Positions 1 to 6,905 of a stretch of DNA of 21,127 nt are shown piece after piece. The DNA is from Gemmatimonadota bacterium (GTDB lineage: Bacteria > Gemmatimonadota > Gemmatimonadetes > Gemmatimonadales > Gemmatimonadaceae), in contig JARIET010000006.1 in NCBI GenBank assembly GCA_031127185.1, positions 1 through 21,127 on the forward strand, in the 5' to 3' direction. The position numbers and the translations under genes were made by a program. Positions within the stretch are counted from its first letter, which is position 1; each line of letters begins with the position of its first letter. The notes below the pieces were generated by a model. The model had not been told where the DNA came from. It did no database searches and saw only the letters and a list, made by a program, of their open reading frames with translations.

Positions 1-6
1 CCCTGC

Positions 7-45
7 CCTCCCCCCGCGTCCCGCCGTTCCCCGTCGTTCCCTACC
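7..45. repeat. G-rich dispersed repeat, partial copy at window edge
   Basis: Read on the minus strand, this stretch is a run of about 10-nt G-rich units (GGGAACGAC, GGGGAACGGC, GGGACGCGGG, then GGGAGGGCAG). It directly follows accC and supplies or overlaps its TAG stop codon. The same pattern occurs at 5338-5420 inside TPR protein 1 and at 14106-14219 after another minus-strand gene, where it again overlaps a TAG stop. The copy runs to the window edge, so its full length and any second arm cannot be seen. Confidence 0.6.
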
Positions 46-1393
46 CCTTCAACAACGCGGTTCCCTCTTGTTCAAGCCATTTCGTATGAAACTCCCCCTT
101 CACAAACTTCGGATCGTCCATCACGCGACGGAGGAACGGAATCGTCGTCTGGACACCCTGCACGATGAAGGTGTCGAGCGCGAGCCGCATCTTCGCCAGC
201 GCTTCCGCGCGATCCCGCCCGTGCACGATCAGCTTGGCGATCATCGAGTCGTAATACGGGGGAACCGTGTACCCCGCGTACGCATGCGTGTCGACGCGCA
301 CACCATTGCCGCCCGGCGGATGGAAGACTTCGAGCCGGCCGGGTGAGGGCATGAAGTTCTTCGCAGGATCCTCGGCGTTGATGCGGCACTCGATCACGTG
401 GCCCCGCAGCGGCGGCGTCTCCTTCACGCGCAGCTCCTCGCCCGCGGCCACCCGGATCTGCTCTTTCACGAGGTCCACGCCCGTGAGCATCTCCGTGACC
501 GGATGCTCCACCTGGATGCGCGTGTTCATCTCCATGAAGTAGAACGACCCGTCGGAGTCGAGCAACATCTCGATCGTACCTGCGCCCACATAGTTGATCG
601 CCTTTGCGCCACGAACCGCCGCCTCGCCCATCTTCTCGCGCAGCGCGGGAGTCATCGCCGGACTCGGCGCCTCCTCAATCAACTTCTGGTGCCGTCGCTG
701 GATGGAACAGTCGCGCTCGCCCAAATGAATGACGTTGCCCTGGGAATCACCGAGGATCTGGAACTCGATATGGCGCGGCTTCTCGAGGTATTTCTCGACG
801 TAGACATCGCCGTTGCCAAACGCCGCGGTGGCTTCCGATTTGGCCATGGCGAAGCTCTTGGCGAACTCTTCTTCGTCGCGCGCCACGCGCATGCCCTTGC
901 CGCCGCCGCCGGCGGACGCCTTGATGATGACCGGGAAGCCAGCGGCGCGCGCAAACTCGGTCGCCTCTTCCGCTGAGTCGACCGGTCCAGGCGTTCCCGG
1001 CACCACCGGCACACCCTGTTCGATCATGGTCTGCCGCGCAGTCGCCTTGTTGCCCATGAGCCGGATCTGTGTCGGTGTCGGCCCAATGAACGTGATGTTC
1101 GACTTGGCGCAGATCTCGGCGAACTCGGCGTTTTCCGAGAGGAATCCGTACCCCGGGTGAATCGCGTCGGCCCCGGTGATCTCCGCGGCCGCAATGATGC
1201 GCGAAACCTTGAGGTAACTCTCGCGCGACTGCGGCGGCCCGAGACACACGTCGTCGTCCGCAAAGCGTACGTGGAGCGATTCCCGATCTGCTTCCGAGTA
1301 GACAGCAACGGTTTCGATTCCCATTTCGCGCGCGGCGCGGACCACGCGGAGCGCGATCTCTCCGCGATTGGCAATCAGAATCTTCTTGAACAC
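41..1393 (-). CDS. accC: Biotin carboxylase subunit of acetyl-CoA carboxylase
   Basis: This is the ATP-dependent biotin carboxylase that carboxylates biotin on AccB, the first half-reaction of malonyl-CoA and fatty-acid synthesis in the cytoplasm. The 450-residue length matches the family. The N-terminal domain opens with [14 protein letters not shown] and has the [10 protein letters not shown] motif near 79-88. An ATP-grasp domain follows, with the flexible glycine loop AGGGGKGM at 161-168, [13 protein letters not shown] at 225-237, and the catalytic strip E288, N290, R292 followed by QVEHPVTEM. The start is GTG at 1391-1393, 3 nt after the pilT stop, with only a weak AGGGCG upstream. The gene ends the left minus-strand block (TPR1-aroQ-pepP-accB-pilT-accC). 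It is normally adjacent to accB; here pilT separates them. Family and function are very secure. Confidence 0.97.
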   Translation of the reverse strand: MFKKILIANRGEIALRVVRAAREMGIETVAVYSEADRESLHVRFADDDVCLGPPQSRESYLKVSRIIAAAEITGADAIHPGYGFLSENAEFAEICAKSNITFIGPTPTQIRLMGNKATARQTMIEQGVPVVPGTPGPVDSAEEATEFARAAGFPVIIKASAGGGGKGMRVARDEEEFAKSFAMAKSEATAAFGNGDVYVEKYLEKPRHIEFQILGDSQGNVIHLGERDCSIQRRHQKLIEEAPSPAMTPALREKMGEAAVRGAKAINYVGAGTIEMLLDSDGSFYFMEMNTRIQVEHPVTEMLTGVDLVKEQIRVAAGEELRVKETPPLRGHVIECRINAEDPAKNFMPSPGRLEVFHPPGGNGVRVDTHAYAGYTVPPYYDSMIAKLIVHGRDRAEALAKMRLALDTFIVQGVQTTIPFLRRVMDDPKFVKGEFHTKWLEQEGTALLKG

Positions 1394-1396
1394 GGT

Positions 1397-2686
1397 TTAG
1401 TGCGCGCCCTGCTTCACGTGGTCAAAGGTCGTGTCGGACGTCCCGGCAATGCCCTGCACGCGCAGCGCGAATTCACTGGGGCTCGTCGCGTAGAACAGCG
1501 CGCTCTCATAACTGATCACTCCCTGTGAATACCAGTTCATCAAGGACTGGTCAAAACTCTGCATCCCGTACTGCACCGTGCCTTCCTTGATCAAGTCCGG
1601 GATGTCGAGCGACTTGGTCATGTCACGGATGTTGTCACGCACGGCAGCCGTGTTGATCAGCACTTCGCATGCCGGGATACGGCCCGGCCGATCCGAGCGC
1701 GGCACGAGTCGCAGCGAGATCACGGCCTGCAGCGCCGTGGAGAGCGAGAACCGCACGTCGGCCTGCTGATGCGGCGGATAGAACGACAGCACCCGATTGA
1801 TCGTCTGCGTCGCATCCTGCGTGTGGAGCGTACTGAACACGAGGTGCCCGGTGTCCGCTGCCTTGAGCGCGATCTCCAGCGTCTCGATGTCGCGGATTTC
1901 ACCAATCAGGATGATGTCGGGGTCCTGGCGCAGCACCCGGCGCAATGCCTGGGCAAAGCCACCGGTGTCGGTGCCGACTTCACGCTGGTTGATATGACAG
2001 TTGATGTCACGATGGAGGAACTCGATCGGATCTTCGATCGTGATGATGTTCGCGTGCCGATGTTCATTGACGTACTGGATCATCGACGCGAGCGCCGTCG
2101 ACTTGCCCGAGCCCGTGATGCCGGTGACAAGGATGAGTCCGCGCGGCTTCATCGCGATCTCTTCGCACACCTTGGGCAGGTTCAGGTCCGCAATTGTGAG
2201 CGCCTGAAAGGCGATCGAGCGGAACGCATAGGCGATGGACCCGCGCTGCTGGTACATGTTCACGCGGAACCGGCCGACTCCCGGCACACCCACCGCAAAG
2301 TCGGCTTCCTTGTCGACCTCGAATTCCTTGCGCTGCTTGGGCGGGATGATCTGCTCGCCGATGGAGCGCAAGTCTTCGGGCTTGAGCGGCGGCAGTTCGA
2401 GCGCCCGCAGCTCGCCATCAATGCGGGCTGTTGGCGGGCGACCGACCTTCAGGTGGAGGTCGGAGCCGTTGAGCTTCACCATCTGCTCGAGGATGGCCCT
2501 GTAGTTGTACGGCGGCGCGGCTGGCGCGCCACCGGCCGCGACGGCTGTGGTGGCGCGAAGCTGAGGCGCCCCGGCGGCCGCTGGTGCAGCAGTCGCTCCC
2601 GTTGGCCGCGGAACCGGCGCTGCGCCGGGCGGCCCGCCCGTGGGAGGGGCCGGAGGCTTGGGAGGTCCCCCTGTCGGGTCAGCCAT
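1397..2686 (-). CDS. pilT: Type IV pilus retraction ATPase PilT-like
   Basis: A cytoplasmic secretion-superfamily ATPase of the PilT type, which powers pilus retraction in twitching motility. After a Pro/Ala/Gly-rich tail of about 58 residues comes the PAS-like N-terminal domain (SDLHLKVGRPPTARIDGEL, about 75-93). The ATPase core carries Walker A GITGSGKST at 189-197, an Asp box ITIEDPIEF at 215-223, Walker B IILIGEIRD at 258-266 and a His box STLHT at 285-289. AVRDNIRD (348-355) stands where PilT has AIRNLIRE. At 429 residues it is longer than usual (about 345-370), because of the low-complexity tail. The ATG at 2684-2686 overlaps the accB stop by 8 nt, which suggests translational coupling. 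No pilus structural genes are visible. PilU or another paralogue is possible, and the pilus role is inferred from the family. Confidence 0.92.
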   Translation of the reverse strand: MADPTGGPPKPPAPPTGGPPGAAPVPRPTGATAAPAAAGAPQLRATTAVAAGGAPAAPPYNYRAILEQMVKLNGSDLHLKVGRPPTARIDGELRALELPPLKPEDLRSIGEQIIPPKQRKEFEVDKEADFAVGVPGVGRFRVNMYQQRGSIAYAFRSIAFQALTIADLNLPKVCEEIAMKPRGLILVTGITGSGKSTALASMIQYVNEHRHANIITIEDPIEFLHRDINCHINQREVGTDTGGFAQALRRVLRQDPDIILIGEIRDIETLEIALKAADTGHLVFSTLHTQDATQTINRVLSFYPPHQQADVRFSLSTALQAVISLRLVPRSDRPGRIPACEVLINTAAVRDNIRDMTKSLDIPDLIKEGTVQYGMQSFDQSLMNWYSQGVISYESALFYATSPSEFALRVQGIAGTSDTTFDHVKQGAH

Positions 2687-3188
2687 TGGGGTCGATTCGG
2701 AACATGACCTGGCCGTATTCCACCGGATGCGCGTCGGTCGCGAGCACCTCGCGAATCACACCCGCATGATCCGACTCGATTTCGTTCATGATCTTCATGG
2801 CCTCGATGATGCAGAGTACCTGCCCTTTGCTGACGCGCATCCCGACCGACGCGAACGGCTTTGCCCCCGGCTCGGCTGCAGCGTAGAAGGTGCCCACCAT
2901 CGGCGACTTCACTTCGGCGAGCGCCACAGCCGGCGCGGCGTCCGACGCCGGTGCCGCCATCGCAGGCATGCCTGCGGCCGGCGACACCCTCGGCGATTGC
3001 ACATCGGCTGCGATTGCCGGCGCGGGCACCACGACCGTCGTCGGCATCGGGGCCATCGCGGGCGTTGGCGCGGACACCGCCTTGCTCACGCGAATCTTGA
3101 GCCCCTTCTCTGTCGAAATCTCAATGGCGTCGAGGCTCGATTGATCGAGCATCTCGACGAGCTTTTTTACGTAGCGGAGATCAAGCAT
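2679..3188 (-). CDS. accB: Biotin carboxyl carrier protein of acetyl-CoA carboxylase
   Basis: Carrier subunit of acetyl-CoA carboxylase. Its biotinyl-lysine shuttles carboxyl groups from AccC to the carboxyltransferase. The 169 residues divide into an N-terminal segment typical of AccB (LRYVKKLVEMLDQSSLDAIEI), an Ala/Pro linker at about 38-90, and a C-terminal biotinyl domain that starts at VKSPMVGTFY. The biotinylation motif EAMKIMNEIE places the modified lysine at K132. The ATG start at 3186-3188 has no clear Shine-Dalgarno sequence. It lies 85 nt after pepP, the one sizeable gap in this block. The 3' end overlaps the pilT start by 8 nt. In many bacteria efp precedes accB; it is missing here. 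Identification is secure. Confidence 0.96.
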   Translation of the reverse strand: MLDLRYVKKLVEMLDQSSLDAIEISTEKGLKIRVSKAVSAPTPAMAPMPTTVVVPAPAIAADVQSPRVSPAAGMPAMAAPASDAAPAVALAEVKSPMVGTFYAAAEPGAKPFASVGMRVSKGQVLCIIEAMKIMNEIESDHAGVIREVLATDAHPVEYGQVMFRIDPNG

Positions 3189-3273
3189 AGGGTTACTGGC
3201 TACGGGGGGAGGGTGACAAGAGCGGGTCGGCTTCGGTACAGAGGGCGGCTGGTCGACGGATCCAACAATCCTC

Positions 3274-4359
3274 TCATCCCACCTGCAATAGACCCCTGGC
3301 GAAGCTGGTCAGCACTACCGGTCCTTCAGGCGCCAACAGCACATCATCCTCTATTCGAATGCCTCCCCATCCATCCCGATAGATCCCGGGTTCGATGGTT
3401 ACGACAGAATTCGTGGGCAACGGAGCGTCAGCCGTCTTGGACAGCCGGGGGGCCTCGTGCACTTCCAGACCGATCCCGTGCCCCAGCGAATGACCGAACT
3501 CCGAGCCCATACCGCGGCGCTGAATGTAGTCCCGCGCGAGCGAATCGGCATCCTTTCCCCGCATTCCTGCCCGAACCGCACCCGAAGCGGTGGCGTTTGC
3601 TTCCAGAACCACGGCATGTGCCTCCAGCTGGGCATCTGAACACTGACCGACCACAAACGTCCGGGTGATATCGGAACAGTAGCCCCCACTGGTCGCGCCA
3701 AAGTCGATCACAAGCAGATCCCCATTCCGTAGTTCGCGGCTGCTGCATCGGGCGTGCGGAAGCGCCGAGCGTTCCCCGCTGGCCACGATCGTCTCAAACG
3801 GGTGGGCCTCGCTTCCCAACTCGCGAAGCGTCCGCTCAAGCCGCGCACCCACCGCGAGCTCCGTCATTCCCACGCGGATTTCCGGCACAGTCGCAGCCAG
3901 GGCTGCCTCCGCGATACTGACGGCTTGCCGGATACAGCTCACCTCGCTGGCATCCTTTTTCTGGCGAAGGCCCTCGATAATCCCGGTCGTCGGCCGCCAG
4001 GGCCAACGGGCCCCTGAGTCCATCAGCCGCTGATAGTCGGCGTGCGTCAGGTGCGCAGATTCAAAGCCGACCTGCCGCGCGCCCGTAAGGCGCGGCAGCA
4101 CACCCCAGAACCTGCTCCAGAGCGAAGTCCCCTCGATCTCTACTGCAACGTCGGCGCCAACCTCAGTCCGGGCCTGCACGCGATAGCGAAAGTCCGTGAT
4201 CAACACGGCATCCGTTTGCGAGACCACAACCAGCGCGCTGGACCCGGAGAATCCGGTCGTATAGCGGATGTTCGGCAGCGACGTGACCAGCAGCGCATCG
4301 ACTCCGGCGGCCTCCAACTCCGCGCGCAGCGCCGCCAGGCGCCCTGGTTGCGGATCCAC
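3274..4359 (-). CDS. pepP: Xaa-Pro aminopeptidase, M24 family
   Basis: A dinuclear-metal aminopeptidase of the M24 family that removes N-terminal residues preceding proline. The 361 residues form an N-terminal creatinase-like domain (about 5-130, with LLVTSLPNIRYTTGFSGS) and a C-terminal pita-bread catalytic domain. The five metal ligands can be placed at D219 (VIDFGA), D230 (CSDITRTF), H294 (HSLGHGIG), E323 (TIEPGIY) and E337 (GIRIEDD). The start is GTG at 4357-4359, 6 nt after the aroQ stop. The aroQ-pepP-accB order matches the widespread aroQ-pepP-efp-accB-accC neighbourhood. The size fits the short Xaa-Pro peptidase (YqhT-like) group rather than the longer E. coli PepP, so substrate preference could differ, for example dipeptides (PepQ-like). 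Confidence 0.92.
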   Translation of the reverse strand: MDPQPGRLAALRAELEAAGVDALLVTSLPNIRYTTGFSGSSALVVVSQTDAVLITDFRYRVQARTEVGADVAVEIEGTSLWSRFWGVLPRLTGARQVGFESAHLTHADYQRLMDSGARWPWRPTTGIIEGLRQKKDASEVSCIRQAVSIAEAALAATVPEIRVGMTELAVGARLERTLRELGSEAHPFETIVASGERSALPHARCSSRELRNGDLLVIDFGATSGGYCSDITRTFVVGQCSDAQLEAHAVVLEANATASGAVRAGMRGKDADSLARDYIQRRGMGSEFGHSLGHGIGLEVHEAPRLSKTADAPLPTNSVVTIEPGIYRDGWGGIRIEDDVLLAPEGPVVLTSFARGLLQVG

Positions 4360-4365
4360 CCGGAG

Positions 4366-4848
4366 TTACTTGTGCGGTGCGCGCAGCAGCGCGACGAGCC
4401 CGCGCAGGGCGAGTTCATAGCCCGGCGCGCCGAGTCCGCAGACCACGCCGCGGGCGGCCGAGGCCAGCACCGAATGGCGGCGCTCGGGCTCGCGTGCGTA
4501 AATGTTGCTCACGTGCACCTCGACAAACGGCAACGACACGCCACTCAGCGCGTCGCGCAGCGCCAACGAAGTGTGTGTCCACGCCCCCGCGTTGACGAGC
4601 GCCCCATGCGCCTTGCCTTGCAACGCCGGTGCGACACCGGGCGCTGGTGAGCGCCCACCCAGCGCGTGAATCGCGTCGATCAGGTCGCCCTCATGGTTGA
4701 ACTGCGCGAACGCCAGCTCGACCCCGAGCTCGCTGCACACGTCGCTGAGCCGCGCCTCGATCTCGGCCAACGTCGTCGAACCATAGATCTCCGGTTCGCG
4801 CGTGCCGAGGAGGTTGAGGTTTGGCCCGTTGAGGACCGCGATCCTCAC
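4366..4848 (-). CDS. aroQ: Type II 3-dehydroquinate dehydratase
   Basis: Catalyses 3-dehydroquinate to 3-dehydroshikimate, the third step of the shikimate pathway, as a cytosolic dodecamer in this family. The protein opens with NGPNLNLLGTREPEIYG (7-23), in which Y22 is the catalytic tyrosine. The NHEG motif is at 51-54, NAGAWTHTSLALRDAL covers 86-101, and EVHVSNIYAREPERR begins at 110, with H112 as proton donor and R119 in the active site. At 160 residues it is slightly longer than the usual 140-150, because a Gly/Pro/Ala-rich insertion sits at about 64-81. The GTG start overlaps the stop of TPR protein 1 by 4 nt (GTGA), so the two are probably translationally coupled. Confidence 0.95.
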   Translation of the reverse strand: MRIAVLNGPNLNLLGTREPEIYGSTTLAEIEARLSDVCSELGVELAFAQFNHEGDLIDAIHALGGRSPAPGVAPALQGKAHGALVNAGAWTHTSLALRDALSGVSLPFVEVHVSNIYAREPERRHSVLASAARGVVCGLGAPGYELALRGLVALLRAPHK

Positions 4849-6740
4849 TGGCCCTTCAAGTTCTGGAGCCAGGCCTGAAACTGCGCATCGTCGGCCGGTG
4901 CCGCAGTGTCAGGTTCCGAGGGAGCTGCCGGCTGGGCCGGAGCCGGCGGCGGCGCAGCAGCTGCGGCTGAATCGTCCGCCGAGAAGAACTGGTCAAACTT
5001 GAGGATCTGCGACTGTCGCTGAATCGGTCCGCTCGTGCGCAGCGCAACATCACTGCGAAACACGGAATCGAGAGAGAACTCCGAGTTGGCCTGCTGCGTG
5101 GGACGGCCACGAATGGCAGCCGACTGATCCACCGAGCCGAGGGCCGTCGCGAGTGCCTGCCCCATCGCATCGTCGGCAGAGTCGGGAGCAGCGCCAAACA
5201 GGGAGTCGATCGACCCGCCGTCCGTTGACGCGACCGCAGCAAGAGGTGCGGCGGCGACCGCGGGCATGCCTTGTGGCAGCGTGCCATCTGGCCTGAGCGC
5301 GCGGCGCGAGGCGAGCGCCGCGAAAAAGGCACGGGCCGAAACGACGGGTAACGACGGGACGTCGGGGGACGTGGGGGGAAGAGCAACCGCGGGTAACGGC
5401 GGGACGTGGGGGGGAGCGACCGCGTCCTCGGCGACGAGCGGCGCGTCGAAATCCAGTGATTCGATTGGCACATCCGGGGCGGCCGCGGCTTCAGGCGCTG
5501 GCTCGTTTATCGGCACCAGCCCGTCGGTGCCCGGTGCGAAGTCGGGGGTTTCATCGCCAAGCTTTTCGAACGACATGCTGGCGCGGCTTCCGGACTCCAG
5601 CGCCCTGATCCGGTCCCGCAACGATTCGTCGTGCGGGTTCATGTCACTCAGCTGCCGGTACACCTGAAGGGCTTCGTCGCGGAACCCCTGCTGCAGGTAG
5701 AGCTCGGCCATCGTTTCCGTGACAAACACCTGCGGGGTCTCAGCTGCCGGCGCAGAGTCGTCGGGCGCGGCAGACTCAGCGTCCAGATCCACCATTCCAC
5801 CCATATCCCAGGCAAGGCCCGTGTAGGCCGCGGCGGCAGGCTCAGCGGCGGGTTCAGCGGCGGGTTCGGCGGTGGGTTCGGCGGTGGGTTCGGCGGTGGC
5901 AGCGGGTTCGGCCTCAGCGGCCGGTTCACCGAGATCGATTTCCCCGGCCGGGAGCGCTCCGAACCCATCCATCGGCGCCGCATCGGCGTCACCAAAGTCG
6001 AGCGTGCCGAGTTCAATGTCGCCTACAGGGGCGCTTGGCGCACTCGGCGCGCTCAGTTCGACGACTGGCTCGGACGGCAGACCGGCATCAGTGCCAAGGT
6101 CCAGCTCAACGTCAATCAGTGAGAGGCTCGGCCGCTTGATTGGCTCCGACGGCCGCGGGGCGGGCACGGGCTCCATCGGCACAACCGGGGTGGGCGTCAT
6201 CACCGTCGGCGGCCGGAACTCTACCGTTGGCGCGTCGCTGCCCGGGACGCCGGACATCGGCACCACCGGCGTTGACGCGCGCGCCGGCGTAGGCGCAGCA
6301 GGCGTAGGCGCAGCAGGCGTCGGGGGCGGCGGCGGGGGCGCAGCTGCAGCCTTCAGCTCCTCGATGAACGCCAGGATCTCTTCGTTGCGTGGATCCGCGT
6401 CAAGCACACGCTTGTACCACCCTGTGGCACCGGCCGCATTTCCGTTCAGCCTGGCGATGTCTCCCAGATGCCGCAATGCAATCAGGTTTTCGGGGTCCAA
6501 CGAGAGGGCTGTTTCAAACGTCGTATTGGCGTCGTCGTAGCGGCCGGCGTCGTAGAGCGCCTGACCATACACGACGTGCCCGTTCATGTTGCCGGGCTGT
6601 TCGCCAAGGTGTTCCTGACAGAGCGCGATGGCCTGATCCAGGTCGCCGCCCTTGCGGTACTCATTGGCGAGGGGCGCAAAGAAGCGCCGAGGGTTTTCCT
6701 CGTATCGTTTCTTGAGTTCGTCGAGCCGGGAAGGAGCCAG
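4845..6740 (-). CDS. TPR protein 1 with long Pro/Ala/acid-rich linker; CTG start inferred
   Basis: A TPR scaffold protein of unknown specific function. The first ATG in frame (6585-6587) would give 580 residues. However, 51 upstream codons in the same frame clearly encode TPR sequence (RLDELKKRYEENPRRFFAP, then LANEYRKGGDLDQAIALC), with an in-frame stop at 6792-6794. That stretch has no ATG, GTG or TTG, so CTG at 6738-6740 is the likeliest start (631 residues). TPR units fill about the first 150 residues. A low-complexity Pro/Ala/Glu linker follows, then another TPR-like segment (FVTETMAELYLQQGFRDEAL), then a disordered tail. Short tail motifs stand out: EFSLDSVFR, LKFDQFFS and a terminal FQAWLQNLKG. 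No signal peptide or membrane segment is visible, so it is probably cytoplasmic. It heads the aroQ-pepP-accB-pilT-accC run. The gene is real; start and role are uncertain. Confidence 0.8.
   Translation of the reverse strand: MAPSRLDELKKRYEENPRRFFAPLANEYRKGGDLDQAIALCQEHLGEQPGNMNGHVVYGQALYDAGRYDDANTTFETALSLDPENLIALRHLGDIARLNGNAAGATGWYKRVLDADPRNEEILAFIEELKAAAAPPPPPPTPAAPTPAAPTPARASTPVVPMSGVPGSDAPTVEFRPPTVMTPTPVVPMEPVPAPRPSEPIKRPSLSLIDVELDLGTDAGLPSEPVVELSAPSAPSAPVGDIELGTLDFGDADAAPMDGFGALPAGEIDLGEPAAEAEPAATAEPTAEPTAEPAAEPAAEPAAAAYTGLAWDMGGMVDLDAESAAPDDSAPAAETPQVFVTETMAELYLQQGFRDEALQVYRQLSDMNPHDESLRDRIRALESGSRASMSFEKLGDETPDFAPGTDGLVPINEPAPEAAAAPDVPIESLDFDAPLVAEDAVAPPHVPPLPAVALPPTSPDVPSLPVVSARAFFAALASRRALRPDGTLPQGMPAVAAAPLAAVASTDGGSIDSLFGAAPDSADDAMGQALATALGSVDQSAAIRGRPTQQANSEFSLDSVFRSDVALRTSGPIQRQSQILKFDQFFSADDSAAAAAPPPAPAQPAAPSEPDTAAPADDAQFQAWLQNLKGQ
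5338..5420. repeat. G-rich dispersed repeat lying in frame inside TPR protein 1
   Basis: Two adjacent copies of a G-rich unit are visible on the plus strand. One begins GGGTAACGACGGGACGTCGG at 5347 and the other begins GGGTAACGGCGGGACGTGGG at 5391, each followed by a G-rich run. The units closely match the repeats at 7-45 and 14106-14219. On the coding (minus) strand they encode two proline-rich copies, HVPPLPAV and DVPSLPVV, within the disordered linker, without disturbing the reading frame. A relic or insertion of the dispersed repeat into coding DNA is the simplest reading. Confidence 0.6.
5842..5901. repeat. 12-nt tandem repeat in TPR protein 1 linker
   Basis: Five consecutive 12-nt units are present: two of tcagcggcgggt, two of tcggcggtgggt and one of tcggcggtggca. 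On the minus strand they encode repeated Ala-Glu-Pro-Ala/Thr, part of an AEPTAEPTAEPAAEPAAEP run. The near identity suggests recent slippage or duplication. Length variation would stay in frame. Confidence 0.8.
6286..6323. repeat. 15-nt tandem repeat in TPR protein 1 linker
   Basis: Two identical copies of ggcgtaggcgcagca (6286-6300 and 6301-6315) are followed by a partial third. They encode a PTPAAPTPAAPTPA run in the proline-rich linker just after the N-terminal TPR region. Confidence 0.7.
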
Positions 6741-6765
6741 GATGACCGCCCACGGGGGATGGAGG

Positions 6766-6795
6766 AAGATAGTCCGCGCAAAAGAACCGCGTCAA
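6766..6795 (-). promoter_or_regulatory. Candidate sigma70 promoter for the TPR1-aroQ-pepP-accB-pilT-accC run
   Basis: On the minus strand there is a TTGACG -35 element (6790-6795), an 18-nt spacer and a TATCTT -10 element (6766-6771). The start of transcription would fall near 6758-6760, less than about 20 nt before the inferred CTG start of TPR protein 1 at 6740. The in-frame TGA of that reading frame lies inside the -35 element, consistent with coding beginning downstream. The call rests on consensus match only. Confidence 0.45.
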
Positions 6796-6814
6796 TCAGA
6801 AGTTCCGATGTCTC

Positions 6815-6842
6815 TTGATTTTAGCCCCCTTCGGCCGATAAC
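6815..6842 (+). promoter_or_regulatory. Candidate sigma70 promoter for the PpiD-like gene
   Basis: TTGATT (6815-6820) is followed after 16 nt by GATAAC (6837-6842). This would start transcription near 6850, about 55 nt before the GTG at 6906. The leader holds AGCCCCC (6823-6829), partly upstream of the start, which can pair with GGGGGCT (6859-6865). It sits back to back with the minus-strand promoter at 6766-6795. The match to consensus is moderate. Confidence 0.3.
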
Positions 6843-6892
6843 CTTAAGGGCTTGATTCGGGGGCTTTCTGCCCTCACAAACGACCGTCAATC

Positions 6893-6897
6893 AGGAG
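6893..6897 (+). promoter_or_regulatory. Ribosome binding site that sets the PpiD-like start
   Basis: AGGAG lies 8 nt before GTG at 6906-6908. The upstream in-frame TTG at 6852 has no comparable site, so the GTG is preferred. The resulting N-terminus (MLQQMRANALLIW) places the membrane segment directly at the start, as expected for this family. Confidence 0.7.
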
Positions 6898-6905
6898 TTG
6901 GACGC

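Noticed and set aside
3200..3230. Possible fourth copy of the G-rich repeat between pepP and accB
   Set aside because: Only a short CGGGGGGAGGG match is shared; too little to call in GC-rich DNA.
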